Shown in pieces: positions 26,659 through 35,805 of a stretch of DNA of 35,805 nucleotides. The notes below the pieces were generated by a model. That model had not been told where the DNA came from. It saw only the letters and a program-made list of their open reading frames with translations, and did not search any database. How positions within the stretch are numbered: position 1 is the stretch's first letter; the number at the start of each line of letters is the position of its first letter. Position numbers and translations under genes: made by a program. Source of the stretch: Blattamonas nauphoetae (Eukaryota > Preaxostyla > Oxymonadida); the NCBI GenBank assembly GCA_033064195.1, contig JARBJD010000534.1:1-35805 (forward strand), in the 5' to 3' direction.

Positions 26659-28518
26659 ATGAACTCACATATAACACATCTGACAAACAAAAGAACTGGA
26701 GCATCATCATTGACTGGAAATACAACTGGATCAATCAAGTACACTCGAGATGATATTGGTCAAATACAGCAACAACTCATGTCTGAACATCACATTAATT
26801 ATCTTCTGAATGATGGAGCACACAGTACTTCCATTCAGGAATTAAAACCATCCGAGAATTCACGATTCTACAAAGGACAGGAAATAATCATTCCGTTGAC
26901 TGGTAATCAAGACATTTGTCAAATCGATGATTCCTTCATTACGTTCACAATGACAGCAAGGCTTAAAGTGAATAATTGGAAGACAAATTCCAGTAAAAAT
27001 GGATCGTACATGAATGAGAGGATATTCATATTCGTTGGACTCAAACATTCGGCATCAATCTTTCGTGACCTTACTGTTCTTCACAACAATCAGAGAATCA
27101 TCAGCACAACAACTAATGACGTGTCAATGGAGTCTCACATCTACAATATGATCAAGCCAAAGAGTCAATTGGAGAATCGTAAACATTGTCACACACCTTG
27201 GCAGAATGCATGGAATCATGACGAATCTGTTGCTGGTGTTTATATTCCACTTTCTGATTTCACAACAACTTCTGGAACTGGAGTATTCAAAGACAGTATT
27301 GATGTACCTATTCGTGTGTCAATCAATCTTGAAGATCTTCTCATCTTCTCTGGAATGACTGACTATCCTGCGTGTCTCTTTGGAGATTTGAAACTGAGCG
27401 TTCACATCAATGAAGATGCATTTGTGTGTTGTCCAGTTAATCCTGAACTCACTCTGAAGAACACACTTTCATTAATCGTTACTGGGACTGCTGCAGCGCC
27501 TAAGATAAAAGCATCAATTGCCGATTGTATTCAGCATCGTCCCTATTTCTTAAACAATCTCGTAACCTCATGCACAAAGAACTTCGTTCAAATTGGTCAA
27601 TCATTTCTGCAACCATCAGTTACGAAAGACATTGTGTATTCATCAGCTGGTACAGTTACGACAGAACCAGAATACGTGGATCAGTACATCTCACTAAACA
27701 TCACCGAGTATCAAATTGATGATGTGTATTGCATGAGCTCTGGATACAATATGAAAGAAATTGCGAAAGAGAATCTCAAGAAAATGTATCAGGATCGTCC
27801 AGGAACTATTCCAGCAGAAAAGATATCGTTCTATCCATTTCAGAAGACACCAACTGAAACAGGCATTAATTGCACTCAACAAATGGTGGTTGTTAATGCC
27901 AAGGACATCATGCTTCTCTTCCGTCACTACGACAATGAAGTCACTTGTTTCCACAATCCAATGCAGAAGGATATCCAAGTGAATCTACTCGACAAATACT
28001 ATCCAGATCAACCGACAACAACAATTGGAGCTCGCTTCTATCAATTTGCATTATCGACTCTTAATCTCGATTCCTATCTAGCTGTTCCTGACGACTTGGA
28101 GCGATCACTGACAGATTCTCTCGTTGAAGAGAAACTCACTGGTGATCAGAATTATCCCAATGAGACAATGACAAGAGTTCGACCGATTCATGACAACACT
28201 GACTTCCTTATGTGCTTTTCAACACAGAGAAGTGGGTGTCCAACGAACTGTAATGATTCCATCAGTTCCAAAGGAAACGTTCCTGTCACTTTAAGATCAT
28301 ATCCCATTTATCAAGGTAAGCTGGACACATACTACAATGTCTACAATCCAAGTCAAAGTGGTGGAAACATGACAACATTTACTCATCCTCCAGCACCAAT
28401 TTTAGCAACAACCGCAACCACATGGTGGGTATTACGATTCAGCAATGGCAAACCAAAAGTTGAGTACTACCCAAATCACACATTGAAAGCGTTGCACAAA
28501 GATTTAGGAATCATGTAG
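26659..28518 (+). CDS. capsid-like protein A (right-arm copy), double jelly-roll type (inferred)
   Basis: A 619-residue mirror of 19132-20991 with about six substitutions and no length change. The start is the ATG just behind TTTTTATTTTTGATAAAA, as in the other arm. All block motifs are present (GQEIIIPL, FVGLKHSASIFRDL, VAGVYIPL, FGDLKLSVHI). The open frame continues upstream into the preceding small gene, but the shared ATG and promoter motif support this start. Confidence 0.72.
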   Translation: MNSHITHLTNKRTGASSLTGNTTGSIKYTRDDIGQIQQQLMSEHHINYLLNDGAHSTSIQELKPSENSRFYKGQEIIIPLTGNQDICQIDDSFITFTMTARLKVNNWKTNSSKNGSYMNERIFIFVGLKHSASIFRDLTVLHNNQRIISTTTNDVSMESHIYNMIKPKSQLENRKHCHTPWQNAWNHDESVAGVYIPLSDFTTTSGTGVFKDSIDVPIRVSINLEDLLIFSGMTDYPACLFGDLKLSVHINEDAFVCCPVNPELTLKNTLSLIVTGTAAAPKIKASIADCIQHRPYFLNNLVTSCTKNFVQIGQSFLQPSVTKDIVYSSAGTVTTEPEYVDQYISLNITEYQIDDVYCMSSGYNMKEIAKENLKKMYQDRPGTIPAEKISFYPFQKTPTETGINCTQQMVVVNAKDIMLLFRHYDNEVTCFHNPMQKDIQVNLLDKYYPDQPTTTIGARFYQFALSTLNLDSYLAVPDDLERSLTDSLVEEKLTGDQNYPNETMTRVRPIHDNTDFLMCFSTQRSGCPTNCNDSISSKGNVPVTLRSYPIYQGKLDTYYNVYNPSQSGGNMTTFTHPPAPILATTATTWWVLRFSNGKPKVEYYPNHTLKALHKDLGIM

Positions 28519-28567
28519 AGACAAAACAGTAAAAGAAAATTATGATATTGTATTTTTTTTTCAATAA

Positions 28568-30248
28568 ATGAGAAGTATCAGATCAAATCAATCCAAACCA
28601 ACATCGACATTAATTGAGCAAATCGAAGTCCAATCATACTTGCCAAAACAGTGGGATTCAGAGCCACACATTTATTCCATCCAAGAAGTGCATCCAACGA
28701 ATCCACCTATGCCTTGCAGAATCGGAGATGAGATTGAAGTTCCACTGTGTTACGATGGTCATGATGTGACTGAGTTTGCGAAGAGTCATTTACGAATAGA
28801 TCTAACGATCACTGTTCCGTATGAGCAACCGACGACAGACAGAAACTACTACCCTAACATGTATGCAATGTTCTACGGATATAAGTCATCATCAGATGCA
28901 ATTCGAGATATGAGACTCGTCGACAGTAAAGGAAACATCATTGACAATACACTCCAGAATAATCATGTTCACGAATCATTTCTGTCCCACACTTTCAAGT
29001 CTTATGAAGAGAAAAACAACATGAAGCATTGCTACAGTCTTTTTTGAAAATGTTCAGAGAATGGATCCAAGTGTTTGTGGATGCTACTTTTCTCCAACTC
29101 CTAATACTGAAACAATGTTCCCAATTACAATTCCTCTGGTTATTCCGTTTGTGAATTTACTTCCACTGAGTACTTTTGATCAGTATCCAAATTCCATCTT
29201 TGGCAATTTACGTTTGAGATTTCATTTGACAACTGATTCACTTGTGTACTGTCCGATTCGAGTACCCACAGTCATTCGAAAAGGACTTGAACGATACGTG
29301 GAGAAAGATCCATTAGGAAAATATACTACACACAAATCTCATCACGCACTATTACAAGATGGAGAATTCACAAATGTGACTCAAGAATTCACACAAATCG
29401 GAAATCCAGTTTATCAATATTATACATATTCAGATCCAGATCCAAGTACTGGAATTGTGCATACTACAGTTAAATCAACCACTTCCACGGTTCTGAGTTC
29501 ATCGGTGGACAAAGTCACTTCTATTTGCTACGGATATCAAATCACTGATGCAACGAAGCAATCCCTCTTCAACACGTATTCAAAGACATTGTACGTCTTG
29601 AAAGCAGAAAGAATTGACACACAATCATTTCAATCATCTGCAAATGCAATGGGAGTGAGATCAAACATTAGTATCAAACTCAACAATCTCATGAATCTTA
29701 TGTGCTTATTCCCCGATCGACCAAACGAGTGTACAGTCTTCAGAAATCCTCAATATGTTGGTCACTTCGAAATGCTAGGAAATAATTATCCCAATTTCCC
29801 AATGTCAACAAACTCACCAGAGTTCTATCAAATGATGATGGTGAACGGTGATTTCATTGGCTGTTCTGCAACACAAGAGTTTGAGAATTCCATTTGTGAA
29901 CCTCGCAACTACGTCTATGGTGGAAAGGAGAGCAGGAAACTGAGACCATCAACGGATGCAACTTCATTCACATTTATGGTTCCAACAGATCGAAGTGAAA
30001 TTGCTGGTGGAGAAGAAGGCATATCGACAGCAGAATCAGTGAACATTGTCTTCAGAGGAACCCCAATCAAACAAGGCGAACCTGATCCATATTTCACATC
30101 AACTCCAGAAGGACCTCCTCCGCCGATTCTAGCATTGCATCAAGCATCATATTGGCTGTTCTGGATTGAGAATGGACAACCACGAGTGCGATATGTCATT
30201 GATCGCCGACTCCAAGAAGCATATGAAGAAGTGAAGAGAGGATACTAA
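28568..30248 (+). pseudogene. capsid-like protein B (right-arm copy), about one break
   Basis: Mirror of 17402-19081 with a few residue differences and about one break. Block motifs such as GDEIEVPL, YGYKSSSDAIRDM, VCGCYFSP, FGNLRLRFHL and the C-terminal ARG-rich end (VRYVIDRRLQEAYEEV) are readable. Confidence 0.75.
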
Positions 30249-30279
30249 ATTGAATATTTTATTTTTGTAGAAATCACAA

Positions 30280-30692
30280 ATGGTCAAGCGTTACTTCTCA
30301 ATTCAGAATTCTCACACTGCTCAACTCCCTCCCTGATTTTTACCAATTCAAGAAAACAAAATACATCTACTTTCTTGACTGCAAACTCATCCATGTGAAA
30401 GAAGAGATTAGTGATGCATCGACAGTCATTTCAAAGATGTACCGCAGCACATAACAATCCATGGTGATTGGATCCAGACTGATGCATTCAATGATTCATA
30501 TGTTGCTTTCTGCAATGAACAGATTGCGAAGCGAAAGAAGTGGGAATTAACTACTCGACAATCTGATTGTGAAGATCTGGTTCAAAGACAGTTCTGGTGA
30601 GTCAATCGAGATGGAAACATCAGAGACAATCAATGGAAAAATAATCAAAAGAGTATTATGAATTTCTGGTTGATCTCATGTTGGAATACTAA
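30280..30692 (+). pseudogene. small beta-rich protein (right-arm copy), broken
   Basis: Mirror of 16960-17370. It starts at an ATG behind TATTTTATTTTTGTAG and shares the opening MVKRYFSIQNSHTAQLP and the final FLVDLMLEY. A few breaks. Confidence 0.65.
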
Positions 30693-31596
30693 TCAGTGTA
30701 TTATATTTTGGATCAGTTCATTGATGAGTGTCTGTTGTTGTCCGACGATAGAGGATAATTCCTGAATGGCTTTCACACAGAAGCAAGAGAGTTCTGCATA
30801 ATCAACTTGAAGACAATCTGGATTGGAATCATTCACAACTTCAGGGAATATCTCTTGGATCTGTTGTGCAATCACACCAATGTGTTTCTTCTCACTTTCC
30901 TTCTTCAAGCATTCACATTTCTCTTTGCAGTTCTTCAAGTGTTCTTCATCTGTCTCATTCTCTATTTGCTTTGTGACTTTGCTGATCTTCGAGTCGAATG
31001 TGTTGAACTGATACTGCACAATTTCGACTTTATTCAATTGTTCAAGAACATTAGGGTATGGAACAATATTCCTTTTGACTCTTCTGTCTGACGAAGCTGA
31101 GGAAAACTTCCAGTTGATGATATTGAAAACACTCCTGAACCAGTATCCTCATCGTAGTAATACAATGCTGGTGTGTCACAGGAGACCACATAATAATGCC
31201 ATCACCATTGAACTGAATTCCAGATGTTTCTGCAATCGATTGCGAAATTGAAATACCAGACTTAAATGTTGAAGCCGGATATGTTCCAGGATACTTCGGA
31301 AGTGATCCCTCTGATATATTCCACTTCGCTCCATTCACATTGATCAATCCTCCAATTTCTGGTGTTGCAATACCAGCTGAACAAGTGATTGATCCATTTG
31401 TTGAAACGACGTTTTGGATTGATGATATTGCTGTCTTGTGTGCTTCAGTTGTCTTCTTTAGTGTGTCGACTTCTTCCTGATTCGTTTCTAATTCCGTCTG
31501 TAGTGAGTGAATGACTGCTGCATTCTCAGTGATCGTCGAAAGATTATGATCAATCATTTTCTCAATCATTTGTGAATTGTATTTTTGTCGATTCAT
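30693..31596 (-). pseudogene. S74-type fibre protein (right-arm copy), broken
   Basis: Mirror of 16056-16976. The coiled-coil stalk and Gly-rich shaft are readable on the minus strand from 31596 down, and the S74 half (HIGVIAQQIQEIFPEVV, VDYAELSCFCVKAIQEL) from about 31037. A few breaks. Confidence 0.8.
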
Positions 31597-31664
31597 TTTG
31601 TTTGCTCTTTCATTGAAATTAAAAAGACAAAAATAGCCGTTGAGTAGTTCCTGTTCATGTTCGT

Positions 31665-31785
31665 GTGAGTTTCCTATGGACACCCCGATACCCCTTTGGG
31701 GACGATCTATCTCAATCCTTCTCAATGACTGCTACGCTCTCACAGAGAATAGCGAATTCCTTGAAGGGATAAGTCTTGGGTGGGC
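31665..31785 (+). promoter_or_regulatory. conserved leader with CCCC-TTT-GGGG stem (right arm)
   Basis: Mirror of 15865-15990. The perfect CCCCTTTGGGG hairpin is at 31691-31701, about 85 bp before the small gene's ATG. Confidence 0.5.
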
Positions 31786-32001
31786 ATGATTTACGGTCAA
31801 ATTCTTGGTAAAGAATCTGAAGCCAACATGAACCCCGGGGACAATCTTTCGATCATCCGTCTCCAATCCAACCTTCAATTCGTTCTACGCATCAGTCACG
31901 AGGGCACCATTTTGCCTGAGTATCTTGGAACGTTACGTCGAGGTCTCACACTTGCACAAACTGGACCTACTCTTCATATGCAAAATAAAAAGTTCAAATA
32001 A
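31786..32001 (+). CDS. small conserved element protein, 71 aa (right-arm copy)
   Basis: Differs from the left-arm protein (15649-15864) at only two residues. MIYGQILGKESEANMNPGDN and LRISHEGTILPEYLGTL are identical. ATG at 31786 chosen because no earlier ATG is in frame after the nearest stop. Function unknown. Confidence 0.5.
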   Translation: MIYGQILGKESEANMNPGDNLSIIRLQSNLQFVLRISHEGTILPEYLGTLRRGLTLAQTGPTLHMQNKKFK

Positions 32002-32039
32002 AAGAAAAAAAAATCAGCGTTAATTTTGTGAACACCAAA

Positions 32040-32366
32040 TCATCCCAAATTCTTCTCTGAAAGAACAGGAACCTGCTTGTACTCACCAACGAGCTCACAG
32101 TTGTACTTCCTCAGTTCATTCTCAACAAACGATTGAGTGTAGTGTCGACGTTGTGACATGTGTGGTCTGTTTCCTTGATTCCACAACTTTGGTTTTATCC
32201 TCCACTCAACACCTTCATGAACATAGATGACTGGGATATTATGTCTGACATACTCAGAGACAAGTTCACAGTTCTCTTCTTTCATTGACTGAATCAAAGC
32301 TTGCTTGGCATCTGTTCGACGTTTTTCGCTCCCCTTTGGAGGGTTCGAAGTCTTTAGCGATGACAT
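32040..32366 (-). CDS. repeat-domain protein with NCELV-EY units (right-arm copy, different N-terminus)
   Basis: A 108-residue frame starting MSSLKTSNPPKGSEKRRTDA and continuing with the ENCELVSEYV and EGVEWRIKPKLW unit and RRHYTQSFVENELRK. The last 85 or so residues match the left-arm protein closely, whereas the basic N-terminus does not. The identity of the two arms drops at this point. Function unknown. Confidence 0.55.
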   Translation of the reverse strand: MSSLKTSNPPKGSEKRRTDAKQALIQSMKEENCELVSEYVRHNIPVIYVHEGVEWRIKPKLWNQGNRPHMSQRRHYTQSFVENELRKYNCELVGEYKQVPVLSEKNLG

Positions 32367-32399
32367 ATTATTCACTTGTCATTTTTAATACAAATTAAA

Positions 32400-33575
32400 T
32401 CAAAAATCAAAAAATGTTGGAACTTTGATTTTGGTGTTCCAGCTTTCATCTTGCTTCTTTCTTTTCTTCTTTTTGTTTCATTTCATTCATTCATTTTCAA
32501 TCATTCATTTTTCAATTTTCAATCATTCATCATTCAATTTTTCAAGTTTGTATGATTGTACACATGATCAACCCGATACTCCTTTGGGGATCATTCTATC
32601 ATGATCCTACTCAATGACTACTGCTGGCGAATTCCTTTGGGTTAAGTCTTTTCATGATTTACAATTGTACCATGAGATCAACAACCTTCAATTTTCTACT
32701 TGGGATTCTCGTTCAAAATTTTCTTATCTCCTTTTTTCTTTTTTTGAATTCCTTTAATTTTTATTTCAATTTTTGAATTTTTGGTTTGATCCTTTGCTTT
32801 TGAACTTTTGAATTTTGAATAAATTTTTTTTTCTTTTTTGTTTTTTATTTTCAATTTTTTTCTTTTGAGATTCCGATTGAATGATTTTGAAACGGGTGGA
32901 CATTAAGAGGCTCTGAAACTTTTTTCGACTTTTCTTTTTTGTTCAATTTTGATTCCTTTTTTCACTTTCACCTCGTTAAAACTTTTCAAATTGATTCGCC
33001 ACTTTTTTTCAGCATTTTTCAAAATTATTTTCCTTTTCTTTTTTTTTAGAATTTCATTTTCATCCCTTCTTAACTTGTACCCAAAGCATGACTTTTCACG
33101 GGAGCCTGATATTGAATTTTACTTTTCAAATTAATTCTTTCTTGTCTTTTCTATATTTTATTTTTTCAGTACCTAATTTATCACTTTTTACTCAAGACTC
33201 GATCACTCCGACTTTATTTTAATTTATTGACATTTACCCGTCACCTTTTTCACTCCAGCGATAAATTGGTTTAAATTTTATGAGAAGTCATTTCAACCTT
33301 TTACACTCTCCGCTCATTTTGCATTTTTTGAAATTTTCACTTCAGTTTGTTTTGCTCAACTTTTCTCAAATACAACTTTCAAGTTTTCATATTCTTTGTC
33401 AAGGAGAAAAATAGTTGGTTTCTTCGTTTCGAATCTCTCATTGACATTTCTTCGATTTTTCATTCTTCTGTTTTAATGGATAGTGAAGGCTCTAATATTA
33501 CTAACCAACGTCATTTCACGATCCCATTCACTGTTCACTATTGTACTTGCTCACTTCATTTCCTATTTCACTTCT
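32400..33575. other. right terminal region of the element, pyrimidine-rich, no gene
   Basis: Mostly T/C-rich sequence, the strand complement of the purine-rich terminus 13740-15330. The outer part (about 33400-33572) aligns with 13738-13930 at roughly three-quarters identity, including CACTGTTCACTATTGTACTT. A partial, degraded copy of the small-gene leader (CCTTTGGGGA near 32581) lies at 32550-32660. Open frames here are low complexity and are not supported. Confidence 0.6.
32550..32660 (+). repeat. partial extra copy of the conserved leader
   Basis: Matches 31680-31790 (CCGATACTCCTTTGGGGA, CTCAATGACTACTGCTGGCG, GTTAAGTCTT) without the following small gene. It is closer in detail to the left-half copy at 3825-3940 (GCTGGCGAA) than to the nearby arm copy. 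Confidence 0.65.
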
Positions 33576-33943
33576 TTTGGCTTCTTTAAAGAAAACAACG
33601 TACGTCTCCGGAACCAACGATAAAAGAGTCCGATGCCGGTCTAAATGAGGGACCGATGAGAAGGGTCGCAACCTTCGGAACCTTGAAAAATACACCAGCT
33701 TCCGCCAAAATCAAGGTTTTGCATTTTGGAAATTTTCGAAATTTTGCTTCAACTTGAAAGTTTGAAGTAACTGAACTCTGGAAGAGAATATTTCTCTAAG
33801 ATTGACAACTTTCTGAAATGAAAATGACTTTTCCTTCAAGTATTTTCTGAATTGTCAATCGGCATGGAGAAAAAGCAATAGAAGTGGTGTCTTTGCCAAC
33901 GTGGTTCCACATTCGCCTATATCACTACTTTATGCCAACATAG
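33576..33943. other. flank next to the element end, no gene seen
   Basis: Starts with GGCTTCTTTAAAGAAAACAA just beyond the last segment shared with 13740. AT-rich with a moderately GC-rich patch near 33610-33680. No open frame of interest and no recognisable target-site duplication. Confidence 0.5.
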
Positions 33944-35805
33944 TTCGCCGATTCAGACGAGGAGGTGTGTGCTTTTCTGTTTTGCACATGTTTGATCGAG
34001 GCCAGCCCCTTATTTATTCACGGCACTCTCTCGTATGTTGATGGCCCGGTTTGGTTGTGGATGGAGCTTGCGACATCCTTGGTTGGATCATGTGCAAAAC
34101 ACCGAAAAATGGAAATTACAGACACAGCACAAGTTCACTTCGACACACTGAACTTGTGCACAGAACTATTGCCTGTTTGGGAAGCTATTCGAACCTGAAC
34201 AGGTATACCACCATTCACCCGGAATTGTTCATCGAACACCACCGTCCGCTCGAGTGACACCTTCAACTGACTTCATCTCATTTCTCTGTCGCCTTCTCTC
34301 CAAGGTCCACAACACCTTCACGCACACTGGTCCTGGGAAATGGCGACTTGGACAAGTGTGAACAATCCAACACTGGCTGGTCTGCAACTTTTCCATCTGC
34401 TTCCATCGTCTCTGAAGGAAAACACGTTGTCAGGTCTGCTGTACTCGATAACCCGAACATCAATGCCGACAGGACGAGAAGTCATTGACTCGTGTTTGGA
34501 GATTCTGGAATGTGTGTTAGCGGATACACCTCACATCTCTCTCTCCTCCGAACGACAACTCGTTTCTTTCGATCTTTCTCTGAGGTGAAGTTCTTTGGAG
34601 ACACAGCCAGAACACGAGATTTGGGGAAAAGGAGAGGAGCAGATGAGACGTCTTGTGTTGTTGTGTGTCTTTGACAGATTGGCTTCACTGGAGCTAGAAT
34701 CATTGCTGATGGATACCACGATCGACACTGAACTCATTCTTGTTTTGACTGTCTCTTGCTGCTTGTGAAAACAGACCACAACTGATTTATGGTTTCTCGT
34801 CTTCTTTTTGAAGCGAGTGGTGAGTTTGGCAGGTCGAATGGACAATTTGGAGTTGGCGCGAGCATGCTGGAGATTGTTGACTCTGAGAACGAAGAGCGAG
34901 GACTCGCATCTCTTTCTGATGCGCGCGATGCTGTCGGAAGGGATTGATGGATTGGGAGACGTGGTCAAACGAGTTTTGGTGACAGTGAATGCTGTTTGGA
35001 GTGGAAGAGAAGAAGAAGGGAATGAAATTAACGACGACAAAGAAACGAATGAGCTGCTGGATGCTGCCTTATCTGTGTTGTGTTTCATCGTCAAAACAAC
35101 GACACTCGACACAACATCGTTCATTCCTCTTCTGACCTCGCTCTGCCACACCACCGATCTAGCCAGTCTCTCTCTCTCCTTTCAGTGTTCTCCTTGATCG
35201 CGATGAGACTTCGCAATTCGCCAACTCCTTTCTCTTGTCCCTCACTCATCTCCTCCACTCTTCTGTTCTCCATCCTCAACCATTCATCATCATTCTACAG
35301 AGAGCTAGATGACGACCATCTCCCAGCTGTACCGTTCCTGAGTCGGACACCCGCCACTCCAAATTGAATCTGGGTAAGCTAATTGACTCCTTGTTTGAGA
35401 ATGACCGAGAAACGGAGAAGCAGTTGTGAATGGATTGTTGAACGAAGCATGTGCTGCTCTTGAATCGCTGGACACGCCATCTCCAACGCTTATTGCACGA
35501 ACATTGCTAGAATACAATCCATCCACATCCAACATCCAATCTCCACTCTTCCAATCTCATTTGACTCTCCTCCACTCCTGAATGAACTTGTGACCATTAC
35601 TTTTAAGCTTCAATCAGGGCGACAGTCGATTCCTGCTCTGGCTGGCTCTCTCACGTCTTGTGATTGTGACGAGAAACCGATTTTGGAGTTGGGTGAGTTC
35701 AGAGTAGGTTTCCGATCAGACTCTCATTTGGACTTGTTCGACACGATTCTGGTGTGTATTCTTCAAATCAGAGAGTTTGACAGCGAACGAAACCATCAAT
35801 CAAAA
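33944..35805 (+). pseudogene. broken host gene, helical-repeat-like protein (runs off the window)
   Basis: One frame stays protein-like from 33944 to 35197 but is interrupted by TGA at 34196, 34268, 34586, 34766 and 35195. Good stretches include FDTLNLCTELLPVWEAIR, LQLFHLLPSSLKENTLSGLL, VIDSCLEILECVLADTPHIS, LARACWRLLTLRTKSEDSHL and LDAALSVLCFIVKTTTLDTT. The Leu-rich paired-helix pattern suggests ARM/HEAT-like repeats. After 35195 similar material continues in another frame (ETSQFANSFLLSLTHLLHSS) and again near 35425-35570 (LLNEACAALESLDTP). Either a decayed host gene, a gene with several short introns, or one in which UGA is read as sense; decay is the simplest. Host function unknown. Confidence 0.5.

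Larger units (their letters stand above)
22795..33575 (+). mobile_element. Polinton right half 2 (integrase tail to terminus), forward orientation, broken
   Basis: Starts within the C-terminal part of an integrase and then follows the expected Polinton order: small coiled-coil gene, packaging ATPase, unknown gene, PSAP protein, MAPG proteins, capsid-like A and B, beta-rich protein, S74 fibre, small conserved gene, repeat-domain gene, terminal region. It overlaps in content with the left half (10740-12453), so at least two elements contributed. Roughly ten to fifteen breaks are spread over it, more than in the reverse arm. Confidence 0.88.
24865..33575 (-). repeat. giant inverted repeat, right arm
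   Basis: Reverse-complement partner of 13740-22785. The arms are separated by about 2.1 kb (22786-24864) of unrelated element sequence, so DNA or RNA could in principle fold into a long stem with a loop. Confidence 0.85.

Noticed and set aside
1-35805. tRNA, rRNA and CRISPR signals
   Set aside because: No cloverleaf-like or conserved rRNA segment was noticed by eye, and no short regular direct repeats with unique spacers of CRISPR type are present.

Overview
The window is about 30 kb of virus-like DNA from the Polinton/Maverick family set in AT-rich genomic DNA of a microbial eukaryote. Polintons integrate only into eukaryotic genomes. The flanks carry sparse, interrupted coding sequence, short GT...AG intron-like segments and small inverted repeats rather than tightly packed genes. 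An anaerobic protist such as an oxymonad or parabasalid relative would fit, but that is an inference from style and no host marker gene was recognised. No rRNA, tRNA or CRISPR array was seen.

Layout: (1) 1-3540, left flank: the possible end of a host gene, a short dispersed repeat in direct and inverted copies, a degraded region with intron-like segments, and a roughly 520-bp MITE-like element with ~104-bp terminal inverted repeats. (2) About 3560-12457, the left half of a Polinton: a repeat-domain protein, protein-primed DNA polymerase B, retroviral-type integrase, a small coiled-coil gene, the packaging ATPase, and the first ~50 codons of an unknown gene, where homology stops. (3) 12458-13735, gene-free, ending in a pyrimidine-rich tract. 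(4) 13740-22785, the right (virion) half of a Polinton in reverse orientation: terminal tandem repeats, a repeat-domain gene, a small conserved gene, an S74-type fibre, a small beta-rich protein, two related capsid-like proteins, two small MAPG proteins and a PSAP-containing protein. (5) 22795-33575, a second right half in forward orientation, starting in the integrase tail and running to the end. Blocks 4 and 5 form a giant inverted repeat (arms of 8.7-9.0 kb, spacer ~2.1 kb). (6) 33576-35805, right flank with a broken host helical-repeat-like gene.

The element genes make a familiar programme. Polymerase and integrase copy and insert the DNA, the ATPase would package it, the two capsid-like proteins would build a shell, and the S74 protein would be a self-maturing trimeric fibre. 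Most genes on both strands have a TTTTTATTTT-type motif 5-35 bp before the ATG, which looks like an element-wide promoter. The reverse arm keeps a nearly complete set of open structural genes, while the other two blocks carry scattered breaks. The whole is a composite fossil built from at least two elements. The arms are ~99% identical in the capsid proteins, so it is either young, homogenised by gene conversion, or partly an assembly artefact.
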